From the NCBI GenBank assembly GCA_037157565.1, contig JAZHRO010000024.1:11042501-11106500 (forward strand): 64,000 nucleotides of DNA, written 5' to 3'. The notes below the pieces were generated by a model that worked only from the letters and a program-made list of their open reading frames with translations, was not told where the DNA came from and did not search any database. Shown here in pieces: positions 33,601 through 45,724 of the stretch. Numbering within the stretch: the first letter of the stretch is position 1; each line of letters begins with the position of its first letter. The stretch comes from Thalassia testudinum (Eukaryota; Streptophyta; Magnoliopsida; Alismatales; Hydrocharitaceae). The position numbers and the translations under genes are program-made.

Positions 33601-36600
33601 GTGATTTTTATTTTTATTTGTATTGGGAGTGGGTTGGTGTGAGGTAGATGTGATGGGTGTGAGTTAGTGGGGGTATATATGATTGGTGAGTGGTGGATGT
33701 GATAGATGGTGGTAGATGTGATGGATGAGAATAAAACTTTGCACTGTTTATTTACTGTAGTAGTTACAACTATCACGTAGGATAAAAACTTTGTTTAAAA
33801 CTGTATCAAATGGGGCCTAAAAGATGACACAGAAGAACTTTTTAGCGTGAAATGAAGAGGAAAGATGCAAGAGTCATCTTGGTCTTTAGAAAAGAAGGAA
33901 CTTTTGTGTGGAAGCAACAACCATAGAGTAGATTCAAGCCAGGGGGACCTCAATCTAGTCGATTAGAGGTTAGATTTGGGTGCTCGAAAGAAGAGTGATG
34001 AATGCTTCAATCGTGAGAAAAGGGGGTATTTTAAACGTGATGCAACTTCAAGTGACAAGCAAGAAGATTTTATGGAAGAAGATTAGGACGTGCAAGCCTT
34101 TATGATGATCATTGAAGGAGAAGAATTAGCCTTAACGTTAGATACTTTTGGAGGAGTAGAGTATGACAATGATTGGATTGTGGACCCAAGCTGCTCAAAC
34201 CACATGACGGGATATACGAAGAAGCTCAAAGGTTGTTTGAGTATAAAGGAGGAAGGGTTGTGATAATTGTTGACAACTGAAAGATGCCAATCTCACATAT
34301 TGTCATGACAACAATCGTCTCTCCATTTAGTTCTCGAAAGTGAAGCTACAACATGTCTATCACGTGCTAGGTATGAATCCAAATGCCCTCTCTAGTCATA
34401 GACTAACATCATGAGAAACTTTGTTGTCTTTGGTCCTAAGGATGTCAGAGTCTATCGAAACTTTAAGCTTCTTGACACAACAATTATAAAGGAGAGACGA
34501 GTTCATTTATGTAATGTAAGCATACATGGATAGTGCTAAGAAGAATGTTGTAATTGATCTTTGGCCTGCACGGTTTGGACATGTCAGGCATCATAAGTTG
34601 AACATCATGATGAGGACATCAATGCTAAAAGGGCTTCCGTAGCTAGATGTTTGAGAATACCTGGTCTGTGCTAAATGCCAATTTTGTAAAGCTCACTAGT
34701 TGCGATGCAAGGAGTAACATTTTTGAGCTAAGGAGTCATTAGAGTTGATTCACTCAAATTTCAGGTTTGTGAAACATCCATCTATTAGCAGGATGAGGAA
34801 TATGCTAACATTCGTCGATGACTTTTTGAGAAGGATTTTATTTCTCAAGAAGAAGTCCAAGGTTCTCTTTAAGTTCCATGAGTTTAGAAAGAGTCAAGAA
34901 TGAAGTTGAAAGAAAAGTTTGATGCCTACAATATGATAATGAGGGAGAATAAATGTTTTCGGAATTCTCCACTTATCTTAGGAGGCTTAGATTTATTGGC
35001 AATTAGCTTGTTCGAGCACACCACAACAAAATGAAGTCGTGGAAAGGAAGAATCTACATCTTGTAGAGACCGTTCGCAGCATGTTGCATGCTAAGACTGT
35101 ATTGCCTAAAATTTGGGTGGAGTGTATCAAGACGATAGCCAATGTCATAAATCAACTACCTTTAGCGAAGCAGGGCTTTGTTTCCCCATTCCAGAAGTTG
35201 TGGGATACCTAGCCATTTGTCAATCACTTCCGCGTTTTTAGATTTGTTATGTTTTTGTTTCTAACAATCTTTGCAACAAGATTGGCAAAAAGGTAGTTCC
35301 ATGTATATTTGATGGATAAGATAATGAGAGGAAGGGTTAGAGTTGTTGTGATCCAACCACTTAGTCCTTAGAAAAATGGACTCCATGAAGTTGCGATTTG
35401 TGGCTGGCAATAGCCGTATCAAGTTGGAAGTGAGAGGAGATGCGAGTGTCCTCAACTTGCAGTATCTTACCAGAAGAGGACATGTCGATTTCCATGATGG
35501 GGTCCCTGGATCTTCTCGTCATAATAAAGGCATTTCAGAGTTATGGTCCCCTAGATATAATCAGTCCACTTGAGAACTTATGCTGAAATCAATTTCACTC
35601 CTCATCTAGTCTTTGACCTTTCGCCAACCTCTTTATCCTGATTAGATTGAATCTTTTCGTAGCGGAAACTCAAAGTATATAGAGTTCACATCTCTTCTTA
35701 TATTATTGTCAGTCTTTTTGTTCCAAAGAGTAGAGTGCTTCTTTCATGGCTTTCCGCTTTTTTCTAGCGACAACATAGATGCTTATACCTTGGACTTATG
35801 TATCCCAAGCATTTTGGATAGTAGCTTCGAATGTGGGATATTTCATCCACAGGTGGAAGAAGCGAAATGGTGGCATTTACTTTCTAAGTTGAGCCTGGTA
35901 TTTCCTCATTATAGATAAGGTACGCACTGGTGATCTAACTCAATAGACAATCAGTCGAAATTTTACAGTGACTGCCGGACCATTCCATTCTTTCTACTGG
36001 GAAGACTTCCCTTGGACTTGAATAGAAACCTTCCACTGTGGTGTTTGTGGTTGCATTTAATGATTTGTCTGCTCGAGTGTTTCTTTTGGATCTTGTTTTG
36101 GTGATAGGTCTCTGTCAGAGGATTTGCAAATAAAATTAAAGGATGACTGCAAGCTTTGTACATACATTGAATTCTGTCTCAACAACAACAACAAAATGGT
36201 TGACAGCAACTGGTCCAGTCTGAATTCACACAAATTGCCTCTTACAGCTGATGCTACTTTCAATTCATTAATTCATCATGATTCCTCTCAAGAAAACTCA
36301 TGATATGTTGGTTAAGAGCTTAAGATTCATGGCAGTTTACAGCAAATCAGGTGGAATGAAGAGTTTTGCTTTTTCATAGATCTGTGGCAGTAGGGCAAGG
36401 TAACCAGATGAAATTGGTAGAATCCAATTGATCTACTTGTTAATCTTGGTGAGGCCTGAATTCCATTTCAGCAAAAGAGCAAGTCTCACAAGAATTTTTT
36501 GGTAATTGAAGGTACACCTTAAGGTAGTTCCATGATTGCTTTTTTTTTTTTTTGGGGTGGGGGAGGGAAGGATGCGGTTCGGGTTTTTATTTGGGAAAAT

Positions 36601-39600
36601 AATTAAGCAACTATTATCACACTGCTGCATTAAATTTGTGATAAAATAACAAGTTTCGTTATTGATTTTCTGGATGGCCACCTACAGACACGCTGGTATG
36701 AGGGTCAAATAATTTATCTAATGCTGCTATCTCACTTTTCTCATGTCAGTGTTAGGCTTCAAAAGAAAAAAAATGAAATACCAAGAAGTAGCCTAGTAAA
36801 TCTCGATAAGTTCTTAATTACATAACTTAGAGATGGGACTTTGGGTTTTGTGTGCTATTTCTCAGCTATTGTTGGTTCTGAGTTGCTAATGGTTTGCTGT
36901 CTCTATCACACGTGGAATGGTGTCTCTTAAGAGTTAATATTTGTAGTGTAATGCCTGCAAATGCCATTTTACTGAGACACATATAGGTGAGGAAGTGACT
37001 AGGTTATGGTGATGTCGAGTTGGTGGTATCATGTTTAGCTATGCTCAGCACTTGGGCAAGTCACCTGGTGGTGCGATACATAGTGGTTTTTTCGCTTCTT
37101 TGAAAGTACTATCTGCTGCTAGAAAAAAAACAAGATATACTGTACTCATGGGGGATTGCCAATGAAATATTGGAGGAAGTTGGGGATGACGTCATGTTCA
37201 TACGGCTCTTATGACCTGGGCCAGACGTGCTGCAATGTCAATGACAATGGGAAGTAAGACTAATTGTTTAAGGCAGAGTGAATCCAATAGTTTATGAGTT
37301 ATATTTCAATGAGAACATAGTAGGATCGGTCTTCATTGTTCACATTGGATTATCACATTTGTTTTCACAACCATTGAACCAGCAATCTTCTATAAGGCAA
37401 AGAAGGTGGGACAGAAGTTTTACTAACTTTACTGTATGTTATTTTTTATAAATGTAGGCTGCAGGAGATCTGTAATCAAGATATATTTTTTAGCATTTAA
37501 TTGTTTAACTGAAGAATTAGCCTAATTTTGAAAGAAATTGTTAATTCCAAACAGCACATGCAATTTTTCTTTGAAGAAAAGACATTCAGATTGTAATACT
37601 AGTGTATATGCAGATGGTAATACTATTTTTACCGCCTGAGATCAATTTCTATATCAGGTGAAATTAGCAACGGTGGATTTGAACCACATGCTGGCATTTC
37701 TACTTCAAATAACTTCACCTTTCATGCTGGTTTTGAATCTGGGGAGATGGAAGAAAACCGACAGATTTCAGATGGCACACTACCGTTTAATTCAGGTTTA
37801 ATACCAATTTATTTTCCCAGCTTATGCTTGTTATACATTAATCTAACAATGTTTTCATCACATCTTTTTACTTTGAGGTTTCTCTAAGCAATATTTGTTC
37901 CCCGTGAAACTTAACTAGATAATTGTGTAAATGAAGAGCATTGGAAAGCACAGTTTGGCCAAGTTGTAAAGCCAGAAGATGAGGATGCTCCGAACTTTCC
38001 TGTAATTGATCTGTGGGATTGGTCCACAGTTTCAGAACTTGAAAAGAGGCAAGAAGTTCGACTAGTGGGGAGATTGGTTAGACACTCTGAGAAGCTCCAT
38101 CCTTCATTGCCAGCTGTTGGTCTCCTGAAGACTGCAAAGATCTCTGAAGTCCGTCTTGACCTTGTACGAGTTGCAACAGGTTTGTTTGTTTGTATAATTG
38201 TATGAATAGGATAGTGGTGCACTGTAATAACTAGGTTGCTTTTGAATTTGGAAGCTCACTAGATTTTGTTGGAACTATGCCGTGTTTTGACCTTTCTTTT
38301 TTAACATTATGTACTTGGCTGTGAAAGTTCTTGAATTTTGAGAGAGCATCATCTTCTTTTACGTATAATATGCAGGATGGCAGGTATGTGAACCATAAGC
38401 AGTCCTAAGGCTGCAGGTCGCTTTCAAGATGTTAAAGTTTATTATGTTAGGGGTATTTTTGTTTGTTATTTCTTGTTGGATTTTCCCTGTACTTTACCCA
38501 ATAGCCTCTCTCTATATAATGAGGGCTAAGGTTTCTTTTGAGGTTATGTCAGTTCATTCTTTCCAACATGGTATCAGAGTGGGGTGAGTTTTAGGCTCTT
38601 TATGCTTGGATACCTACCACCACCAAATCCCTAGGAGATGGAGACCTCCTTTCTCTCTTCTTCTCTCCTCTCTCCACACCACCATCAGTCTTCTTCACTG
38701 GCTTCCCAGTGCCGCCATCCTTGCTCTCGATGCCGCCAACACTACCATCCCTGCTCCCAGCATCAACTCCCCTTGTTCCCACTCCTAGCACTGCCGCAAG
38801 AGTAGTAGCAGTGCTTTCTATCACCGTCACAGGGGCAAGGGGGGTCTCCAACGCAGCACCTTGGGCCTACAGTAGTTGCTGTTGTAGTGAAGTTGACTTC
38901 ATTCATTTTTTGCCCCCATTCAAGTCTGTTCTAGGTCGTTCTTGTACTTCAAATCCAAGTAACAGTGGTCATGCTTGTTAATCTTCTTCTAGCACTTTGA
39001 TTTTCCTTGACCTCGATCCTCTTGTTAGGCATAACATTTAGCTTGTCATACCTTCAAATTGGTACATCAAAAGATCTTTCCTTGAGATGTCTAAACCATT
39101 TGAAATGAGCTTTTCTCATTTTATCCTTTGTTGGTGTCACATTGATCCTTTCTCTGATAGCCTCATTATATAAGATGATCCTTTCTTGTGTGGCATTCTT
39201 GTATGGTAGTGTTTGTGCCAAATGGGGAGCCATTATCCCAAAGGCAGGTAGGGTGCTATCTGCTTCCCCAGGAACTGGAGTAATCACTGAATTTTCCTGG
39301 GGATAACCTGGTACCAAGTGGAACCTCAGGCTCTGCATTTCTTTGGATTTTAGAGCTATTTCCATGTTGCTACTTGTGGGTACTTGTACTTTCCAGTATA
39401 TAAATACAGTTGCAGTTGTAGTAAGTTTGCCAGCGTCGTGACGAGATGGGTAGAAAACATCTCTTTATCCAACAAAAAATTTTCGATTTAATCTCTTTGG
39501 TCTAAGATTCTTAATCTCTTTTGCATTTTTCATCGATGATATCCAGATTCCAGATTTCTGTGCCAGTGAACTGGAGTGTTCTGTAAAGCCCCTTAGGTGC

Positions 39601-42600
39601 TAAGGCAAATGGAGAGATACGTTCTCCCTTTTTGTACGTGTGACATTTACACATGAAAATACAATAACTTCCTTTCTTTATGAAGTTTTTGATGGTGTTT
39701 GTTCATTTGACATTTTAACCAAGTGCTTTTGCTGAAAAAAGTGCTTGTGAACTCTAATGTTGTTTGTTTCGGCTTTTTTTTTAACTGTTTATCAGGAAAA
39801 CATAAATTTCAAAAGGTATCCAGAGAGTAACTGGATTAAGTTTGATTTTCTAAACTATATAGTGTGTCAAAGGGGGAAGTGACTATATTACTGATTTGAT
39901 TGCTTAACCAAGTAATTCTTGTTTTATACTGCAAAACCTGACTATTGTATTCTATCTTCTCCAGGAAAGATTTACAGGTTGAGGAACCCTAGCTCAGGAT
40001 ATTTGGCATCTCTACCTGCATATGATGCCTCTGATCCAACAAAAAGGTGGGGCTTTCCCTTGTTGGATTTGAGCTCAATGAGCAGAGTGAATGCTTTAGG
40101 AACTTCAAATGATGTGCAGTATGAGGGCTTGCCTACCAGTCATCCTGGTATTTTACCCGGCAAGGTAGATTTATACCCATATAAGGATTATTACGCATAA
40201 ATGTGCCATTCTTTTGAACATAAAATGCACGAGCATACATCAGTTAGATTATATTTATATCAATGCTGTTTCCCCTAATTTTCTTGCTTTACTTCTTGGC
40301 AAGACATATACTTGCATAGTAAAAGTAGAGGTTTTCACATTAAAAAAAGTTTTTTTATTTGAAAAGGCACATTAAAAAAAAAGATATTTTCTAAAGATGG
40401 AATTGACTCTCGTACTCTTGACACTTCGTATCAGTTCATTCCTTTGACACTTTATACACTGGCATATTTGGCCATGATATATTTTAAGAAGTTTAATTTC
40501 TAGCCAAATGGAATTTGACTTGGGAAAACATCTGGTCTCTAAGAGGTAAAGTTCTACCTATTGGGGGCTTTTTTTGGCCGTATTGGAGGCTCCTTGACTT
40601 GTAAGTGTTAATTATGGGTTGTTCATGCAATTTGACCAATTCTGTTGAACAGTTGGTGGTTTTTATGGATTAATGCCTCTTTCTGGTCATGATTATCACC
40701 AAGATGATCTTTAGATCCTTGGGGCAAACGTGGATATTCAATCTGTATCTCAGGACCATGATATGGAATTCTATTAATTATTATCTGCAAGAGCATGCAG
40801 AATATATGACTTGATCACTAAAAGCCACTCTACTAAGGTATGAAATATATAGGGGCATGCGACGGCCACTCTAAATATCATATTGTGTAAAAAAAATCAG
40901 ACTTCAGTGGGACATTCTTCAAAAATGCTTTTTTCAGATATATTAATCAAATCATCTGATTACATGCTTTCTTTAAGTGCAAAAGAAATCAGTGATTGTG
41001 ATCTGACTGATATGAGTATGTAATCAAATCCTCTGATTTCATGTTTTCTTTAAGTACAAAAGAAATCAGTGTGATTGTGATCTGATCAATACTGGAATAT
41101 TTGGGCAAATAGCTCTGCATAATAATGAAAGTGTATATTTCATTGCAACTTATTCTGTGAACTTTCTCAGACACGAGGTCAGACACGTTGCAATATGATG
41201 ACCCTGCTACCTCTCTACCTGTGGTCATTGTGAAACTCCCATTGCCTATTAGGAGTTTTTAATCATAACAAAGTGGAAGAATGCATTGACCTCATCTTCG
41301 GTTGATCAGGATTTTTCTTTCATGGACCAAGCTTGGATTTATTGCAGAATTATCCTCGGCTTTTTTTTTTGAAAATGATTACTTGGGGTATTGTGATGCT
41401 ATGATAATAGTTTGGAAAGCCTTATTACATGTCACCACTTGTGACACTGCTGCTTTTCATTGCAGAACAAGAATCTGGATCTGGGGTATAGGGATCGAGC
41501 TGCTGAGAGAAGGGCTTTACATGGTGGTTATGGGATAGGTCTGGGAGAGAAAAGGCAAAGGTGCTCTGAAGAGTTGGAGGAAACAAAGGTTCTTTCTGAA
41601 TTGGAAGCTATTAACATGTCTTGTGGACCTGGGAGTTATAGCAGGCGAATAATGGAGAGCATGGGCTGGAAAGAGGTAATTTTGCAACTTGCTGTTTTTT
41701 GTAGTCGGATGATGTTTCTATTAAGTGTAAGAGTTGTGTTTACTTTTCCATTTTGCTTGTGGTAGATGCCAACGAAAGAATGATTGTGCATTCACTTGGC
41801 AAAAGTCCGTCTCTAGTTCACAGCTCCTTTTATATATACGCTGCTCTGTTTTCTCTTTTTCTTTCTTTTCTTTCCGTCCTCTCTTTGAGCATCTTTTAAC
41901 CTTGCAGTTAATTACCACCAAGATTGCAGATGCCATTTTGTAAAAAAACAACCTTTGGCCTATAACTATCAAAAAACAGGGAATAAGCCATGTCGTCTCC
42001 TTGTGTTGCAGATTATTTTTCTGATTTTCTTTTATATTGTTAGTAGTTGTAAAATGTCAACTTCAATCAAGTGACGAGTGTTTTACCGTTTTTCTTACCC
42101 TTTTAGCATAACTACCCTTTCAGATAATTACCATCAAGATTATTAAAAAGTCAAATGACGGTCTATAACAGAAAAAAGGGTTCACCGCTCAGAGAGAAGA
42201 CATGGACCATAAAAGAGGAGGCCCAAGCAGTATATGCAATTTAGAGTCCTTGTATTGCAGGTTATTATCCGATTTTCCTTTTAGTTGTTGGAAATTATTT
42301 TTAAAACTGCAACTTTTCAAACCAAGTGGTGTGTGTTATTGAGATCGACTGCAAGGCCTTGGTTTTACAGTAGTAGTTGTCTCGTCATGTTTGATTCTTC
42401 CCCTTGTTCAATGGTTCCATGCATGTGCTTTATTTATTATCCAATGCAGTTGCCTTTTTCCAGCAACCTCGATTTGTCCATTATGCTCTTGAGAGGGACC
42501 TCCGTAGGTCACTGTTGTTGCATTTAATACGGTTAAATTGAATATCTACATTAGATCTTATTGATGTTGCTTATTTATTTCAGGGTGAGGCTCTTGGCAG

Positions 42601-42688
42601 GAGGAAAGTCGGTCCTCTCGAGCCCTTACAGGTCGTTCGGAACAGAGGCAATGCAGGTTTAGGATGGAATAGGTTGGGAGAAATCTGA
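30679..42688 (+). CDS. OCRE and G-patch domain protein (AGGF1/SUA-like), ten coding exons
   Basis: Exons by eye: 30679-30794, 30935-31052, 31178-31271, 31359-31416, 31508-31599, 37658-37795, 37919-38179, 39965-40164, 41466-41675 and 42584-42688. All borders are GT-AG and phases agree, giving 463 aa. Residues 27-75 form an OCRE-like aromatic repeat region (FVWDEASQLYFHA, GFYHDPHAGWYYSSTDGAYY). Middle exons encode VIDLWDWSTV, RLVGRLVRHSEKLHPSLP and KIYRLRNPSSGYLASLPAYD. The C-terminus has YRDRAAERRALHGGYG and a G-patch (RRIMESMGWKEGEALG ... GNAGLGW). The OCRE plus G-patch pair occurs in nuclear RNA-processing proteins such as plant SUA and AGGF1 relatives; no FHA or RRM domain was seen. Intron 5 is about 6 kb and full of transposon debris. 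Exact exon ends need transcripts. Confidence 0.85.
32730..32801 (+). other. Candidate extra exon of the OCRE/G-patch gene with in-frame stop
   Basis: After the acceptor-like CTCTGAACAG the phase left by exon 5 reads GEVLYPDEEVVVIEEPPYFG and then RQ and TGA. The acidic text looks coding and the phase is right, but no usable GT donor follows and the stop is in frame. Skipping it keeps the gene in frame. It may be a poison or alternative last exon, or an exon ruined by the nearby transposon insertion. Confidence 0.35.
32855..35370 (+). pseudogene. Degenerate Ty1/copia remnant in intron 5
   Basis: The plus strand shows copia gag text (LQGQALWEVV near 32950), a ruined zinc knuckle near 34010 (CFNREKRGYFKRD, two ligands lost) and a protease start WIVDPSCSNHMTG near 34170. 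Integrase pieces follow at 34560-35330 (ARFGHVRHHKL, NEVVERKNLHLVETVRSML), with stops throughout. No LTR pair or primer site was found. It lies wholly within an intron of the OCRE/G-patch gene, in the same orientation, and is split by a MITE at 33473. Confidence 0.8.
33473..33817. mobile_element. Tourist-like MITE (PIF/Harbinger type)
   Basis: The 345-bp element begins GGCTCCATTTGGTAGAG and, reversed, ends GGCCCCATTTGATACAG. These are imperfect inverted ends of the GGGCC..TTTGG kind. It is flanked by TAA on both sides (33470-33472 and 33818-33820), the 3-bp duplication typical of this superfamily. There is no coding sequence. It interrupts the copia remnant, so it arrived later. Confidence 0.85.
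35371..37657 (+). other. Remainder of intron 5, no gene
   Basis: No coding family was recognised after the copia remnant. A CAACAACAACAA run is at 36180-36193 and a T-tract at 36540-36554. Short open fragments in this span look like chance. Confidence 0.5.
38445..38568 (+). repeat. Short copia LTR in intron 7
   Basis: It starts TGTTAGGGG, contains a TATA motif (CTCTATATAATGAGGG near 38510) and ends TTTCCAACA, directly followed by an initiator-Met primer site. At 124 bp it resembles short-LTR copia elements. A C-rich open segment follows to about 38990, but no pol and no second LTR were found, so this is a 5' fragment. Confidence 0.75.
38569..38580 (+). other. Initiator tRNA-Met primer binding site after the copia LTR
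   Basis: It reads TGGTATCAGAGT, with 11 of 12 positions matching the standard copia site, and immediately follows the LTR end. Confidence 0.85.
39054..39185 (-). pseudogene. LINE ORF2 C-terminal fragment
   Basis: The minus strand reads NEAIRERINVTPTKDKMRKA followed by HFKWFRHLKERSFDVPI. This is the tail of plant LINE reverse transcriptase ORFs, where I(R/E)xRxGVxPIxxKM and LRWFGH(V/I)xRR are common. Only the end is present, as expected of an insertion truncated at its 5' side. It lies antisense in intron 7 of the OCRE/G-patch gene. Confidence 0.7.
40946..41098. repeat. Two-copy tandem duplication, 77-bp period, intron 8
   Basis: ATCAAATCATCTGATTACAT at 40946 recurs as ATCAAATCCTCTGATTTCAT at 41023. 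After both copies come CTTTAAGTxCAAAAGAAATC and GATTGTGATCTGA blocks. The copies are only slightly diverged. Confidence 0.8.
41905..42340. repeat. Two-copy diverged duplication, about 215 bp, intron 9
   Basis: The order TAATTACCAxCAAGATT, then xCCTATAACTATC / GGTCTATAAC, then TCCTTGTxTTGCAG, TTTTCTTTTA and a CAA-rich AAGTGxxGTGT block occurs at about 41914-42080 and again at about 42125-42335. Both copies carry TTGCAG acceptor-like text, of possible interest for splicing. Confidence 0.6.
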
Positions 42689-43044
42689 GCCTTCCCTTGC
42701 ATTCGAGTCAAACATGAGATCTCGTGGGAATATCAATATGCATTCTGTCAGGTACACATCTCCAATGATTCATCATAAAACTTGGGAAGAATTTTCCCTG
42801 AAAAGGTATTTAGGGATTAATATTCCCTAATTGCTATATTAGTGATTAATAGTCTTATTAATTGTGTAAAAGTTGCTGTTATGACCGCAGCTTCAAAACG
42901 TCTTTTAAGACGTCTAGGAGCTGGTCCAGACGTCTGACCAGACGTCTGGGATTTAATTTCCGAGACACGGAGGTTTTCGTCTGCGCGCCTGTACGCACAG
43001 ACCTGCAGATGCGCTCCTTTTTCCCTCTCCTCCGCAGGTGCTGC

Positions 43045-43080
<36 letters not shown>

Positions 43081-43090
43081 CCCGCGCGGC

Positions 43091-43099
43091 TTTAAAAAG
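43091..43099 (+). promoter_or_regulatory. TATA-like box of the chromovirus LTR
   Basis: TTTAAAAAG lies just downstream of a CT-rich tract, with GC-rich leader-like sequence after it. The same arrangement is kept in the 3' LTR at 50765-50773. This is the likeliest core promoter, but it is untested. Confidence 0.5.
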
Positions 43100-44050
43100 C
43101 CACGCCCTCTCCCTCACTCTCATCACCTCCGCTCCCTTCCTCTTCTCCTTCCAGCCGGTGCGCGAGTGCGAGCGTGAGCGAGCGGCGGTAGCGACAACCG
43201 CGGTGGGTGCGGGAAGAGGTGCTGCGCGAGGGAGGAGGCGTCGACCGTGAGGGCTCGAGCCTGCCGGGGCAGCGGGAGCCGGCCGGCGGGGGCGCAGCAG
43301 ACGCGGGGTGAATCGGGAGGCCTGCTGCAGCTCGAGCAGCAGGCGGACGAGACGCGGCGCGGCTGTGCGTCGCGGGCGGAGGGCGAGTTGCGCTCTGATT
43401 CTGGAAGTTTTTCCAGAATTAGACGTCTGGGCTTCCAACCAGACGACGGGAAGACGTCTGGTAAGTAAGTTTTTTTTCGTCCTCTTCCTTTTCTGCGACC
43501 GTCCGTACTGAGAACGATGAGTGCGCACGCGCAGGTTCTGAGATTCGCATCCAATGCGAATCAGACGTCTGGCAGCGGTGCCAGATTACTGGAGGGACTT
43601 CCAGACGTCTGGGGTGACCATCGGACGTCTGGAAACTAGGCTAGACGCCCCCACAGGCTTCTGGACGTCTGAGAGACCACGCAGGACAAGGTACCATCTG
43701 ATCCCCATTTTTAAGACGTCTGGAAGAAGTTCCAGACGTTTGATTTCGCACTGTTTCGTCGTTTTCGACCCGTTTAAGGCCTGTTCGGAATCCGTTTTCC
43801 GCGTTTCGAGTTGCGTGCTTTTCGGAATTAAATTCTCTACCCGTCTACAGTAGTTGTATACTGTTTTGAGAAACTCATTGTGTTTGATCCTTGTGATAGG
43901 ATCCTGTTCCGTTGCAGTCTCGGGGGTTACGGAGGTACGCGGGATTCCCGACCACGCCCCTAGTACTCCTGTTGTAACTGGTAGAGTGGCTTTTAAGTTT
44001 ATTAGTATAATTTGTTAAATTATGGAACCATAAATAGAATGTAGGACATT

Positions 44051-44166
44051 GCATGACTCCTAGGAATGAGAAATAGATTGAATGATAGATCCTAGGTGTT
44101 GCATGAATCCTAGGGCTGGAAAACTAGATTGTATGATAAATCCTAGGATATGGCATGAATCCTAGG
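44051..44166 (+). repeat. LTR minisatellite, 50-52 bp period
   Basis: GCATGAxTCCTAGG starts units at 44051, 44101 and 44153, each also ending in ATCCTAGG. The same array is present in the 3' LTR from 51709. Confidence 0.85.
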
Positions 44167-45545
44167 ACGGGGAAAAGTAGTGGAATATATGAATACTGCA
44201 GTCTTAGAAAAATGGAAAGGAACAAATAGCTGCCTGTAAATTGAATTAACAGCTGCCTGTTATGAATAAATAAACATGACTGAGAACATGGATTGTAAGA
44301 ACGTGAAACTGGAAAGTGAAACCTAGATATTCTGAGTTAAAAGAGATGGAACTCTACGGGGAATTAGGAGTGGAACTCCTGGAAAGAGAAATGAATGGAA
44401 CTGAGAAAGAAAGACGTGGTAGTGTGCTGTCTCTTGGGTACGTAGTACCAAGGGAAGTACCTATACCTGTTTAGTGCAGAGCGGAGCTAGCCGCCCCAGA
44501 GACCTGAGGTTAGGACTGATCACTTTGTACCGACTTGCTGGCCCTCGTGTACGTAGTACCGAGGAGAGCTACTAGTGTAGGGAGGTACTAGCTGCCCCAC
44601 GAGCCCCGGGGTTCTGCTAGCCTCCTACCCCGACTTGTTAGGCCCACTAGGGCAAACCACAGTAGTCAGGCGAGGGTGCGCGGACTGTGGAGGGGCAAGG
44701 CCCCTGTTTGGTTACTGTGGAGGGGTTGGACCCCCTGTTACTGAGAGGGCTCTGCCCTGTACTGGTTCCGTACTGTGCTTTGGGCGCACCCGTTAACGGA
44801 AACGACTGACCGCGTGCCAGTACGGGTTAGCTACTTGTGCGTTTATCGCGCGTGCCGTAGTCACCGTTACGCCTGTCCGTGACCTTGGGGTGGTTGACTG
44901 AGAGTAGGATCACCACGGGAGACTCTTCCGGTCAGGAGAGCACCACGTGCTACTTCTACTTTCTGGAAAAGACTGCAATCAAGATTGTTCCCACGAGGAA
45001 CATTCGAGATCAAGTAAAGGATCTAAGAAATAAATGAAATTGTGAGACAATTGAAAGACGTAAATAAAGAAAGTAACAGAACATAAGAGCTACTGTACAC
45101 TTTACTGCTTCTGTAGTTTAGTTGCCACTCTACTCAGCGTTTTGCTGACATGTTACACTCGTTACCTTTCAGGACCAGGTGTTGAGCAGCCAGGGTCAGC
45201 GGCTGTAGAGGACGCTGGACCGAGTAGGGTCCAGTAGAGTTACCACTGTTCTCTTGTACCTCTTTTTTTTCCACTGTAGTGAGTAGTTCTTGTTACCGCT
45301 TTACTTTTCTTTACCTGCAGTTCATATTATGTTATGAATGTTGTTCTACTGTTGTGGTGGTATATACTGTAGTGGTTTCTTTCTTTACTGCTATATTTTC
45401 TTACTGTTAGTTATATTCATGCTGAATGTGGTTTATTTTACTGCTCTTTTGATTACTTCCTCGTTGGACGACCAGGTCTTGGGATTAGTCGAGTCGGTTC
45501 GGTTCTTGTGTCTCGTAGGGACTCGGGAATCGGGTCGTTACAAGA

Positions 45546-45557
45546 TGGTATTAGAGC
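45546..45557 (+). other. Primer binding site (initiator tRNA-Met) of the chromovirus
   Basis: TGGTATTAGAGC lies three bases inside the LTR and differs by one base from the common site TGGTATCAGAGC. Confidence 0.9.
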
Positions 45558-45724
45558 AAGGTCGTCCCGAGAAGTGAATCAACTGACTGAAAAATAACCA
45601 ATTCACATGTCTATAACTAGAGTAGCCACCACAACATATTTTTTGACATGAGCTCTTAGACGTTTCCGTTATGTATCGTTCCGTAGTGACGTGTTCCGTT
45701 TTGTTTCGCGTCTCCTTGCAGGAG

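Larger units (their letters stand above)
42877..45542 (+). repeat. 5' LTR of the chromovirus
   Basis: It carries ten GACGTCT motifs between 42910 and 43735, a CT microsatellite (43048-43076), a TTTAAAAAG TATA-like box (43091-43099) and a 50-bp minisatellite (44051-44166). Confidence 0.95.

Noticed and set aside
42953..43554. Overlapping open frames on both strands in the chromovirus LTR (repeated at 50797-51409)
   Set aside because: They lie in the GC-rich U3/R part of an LTR, occur in both LTRs and match no protein family.
42900..43740. GACGTCT array considered as a CRISPR-like or satellite array
   Set aside because: Units are short, unevenly spaced and inside a plant LTR; there are no regular spacers.
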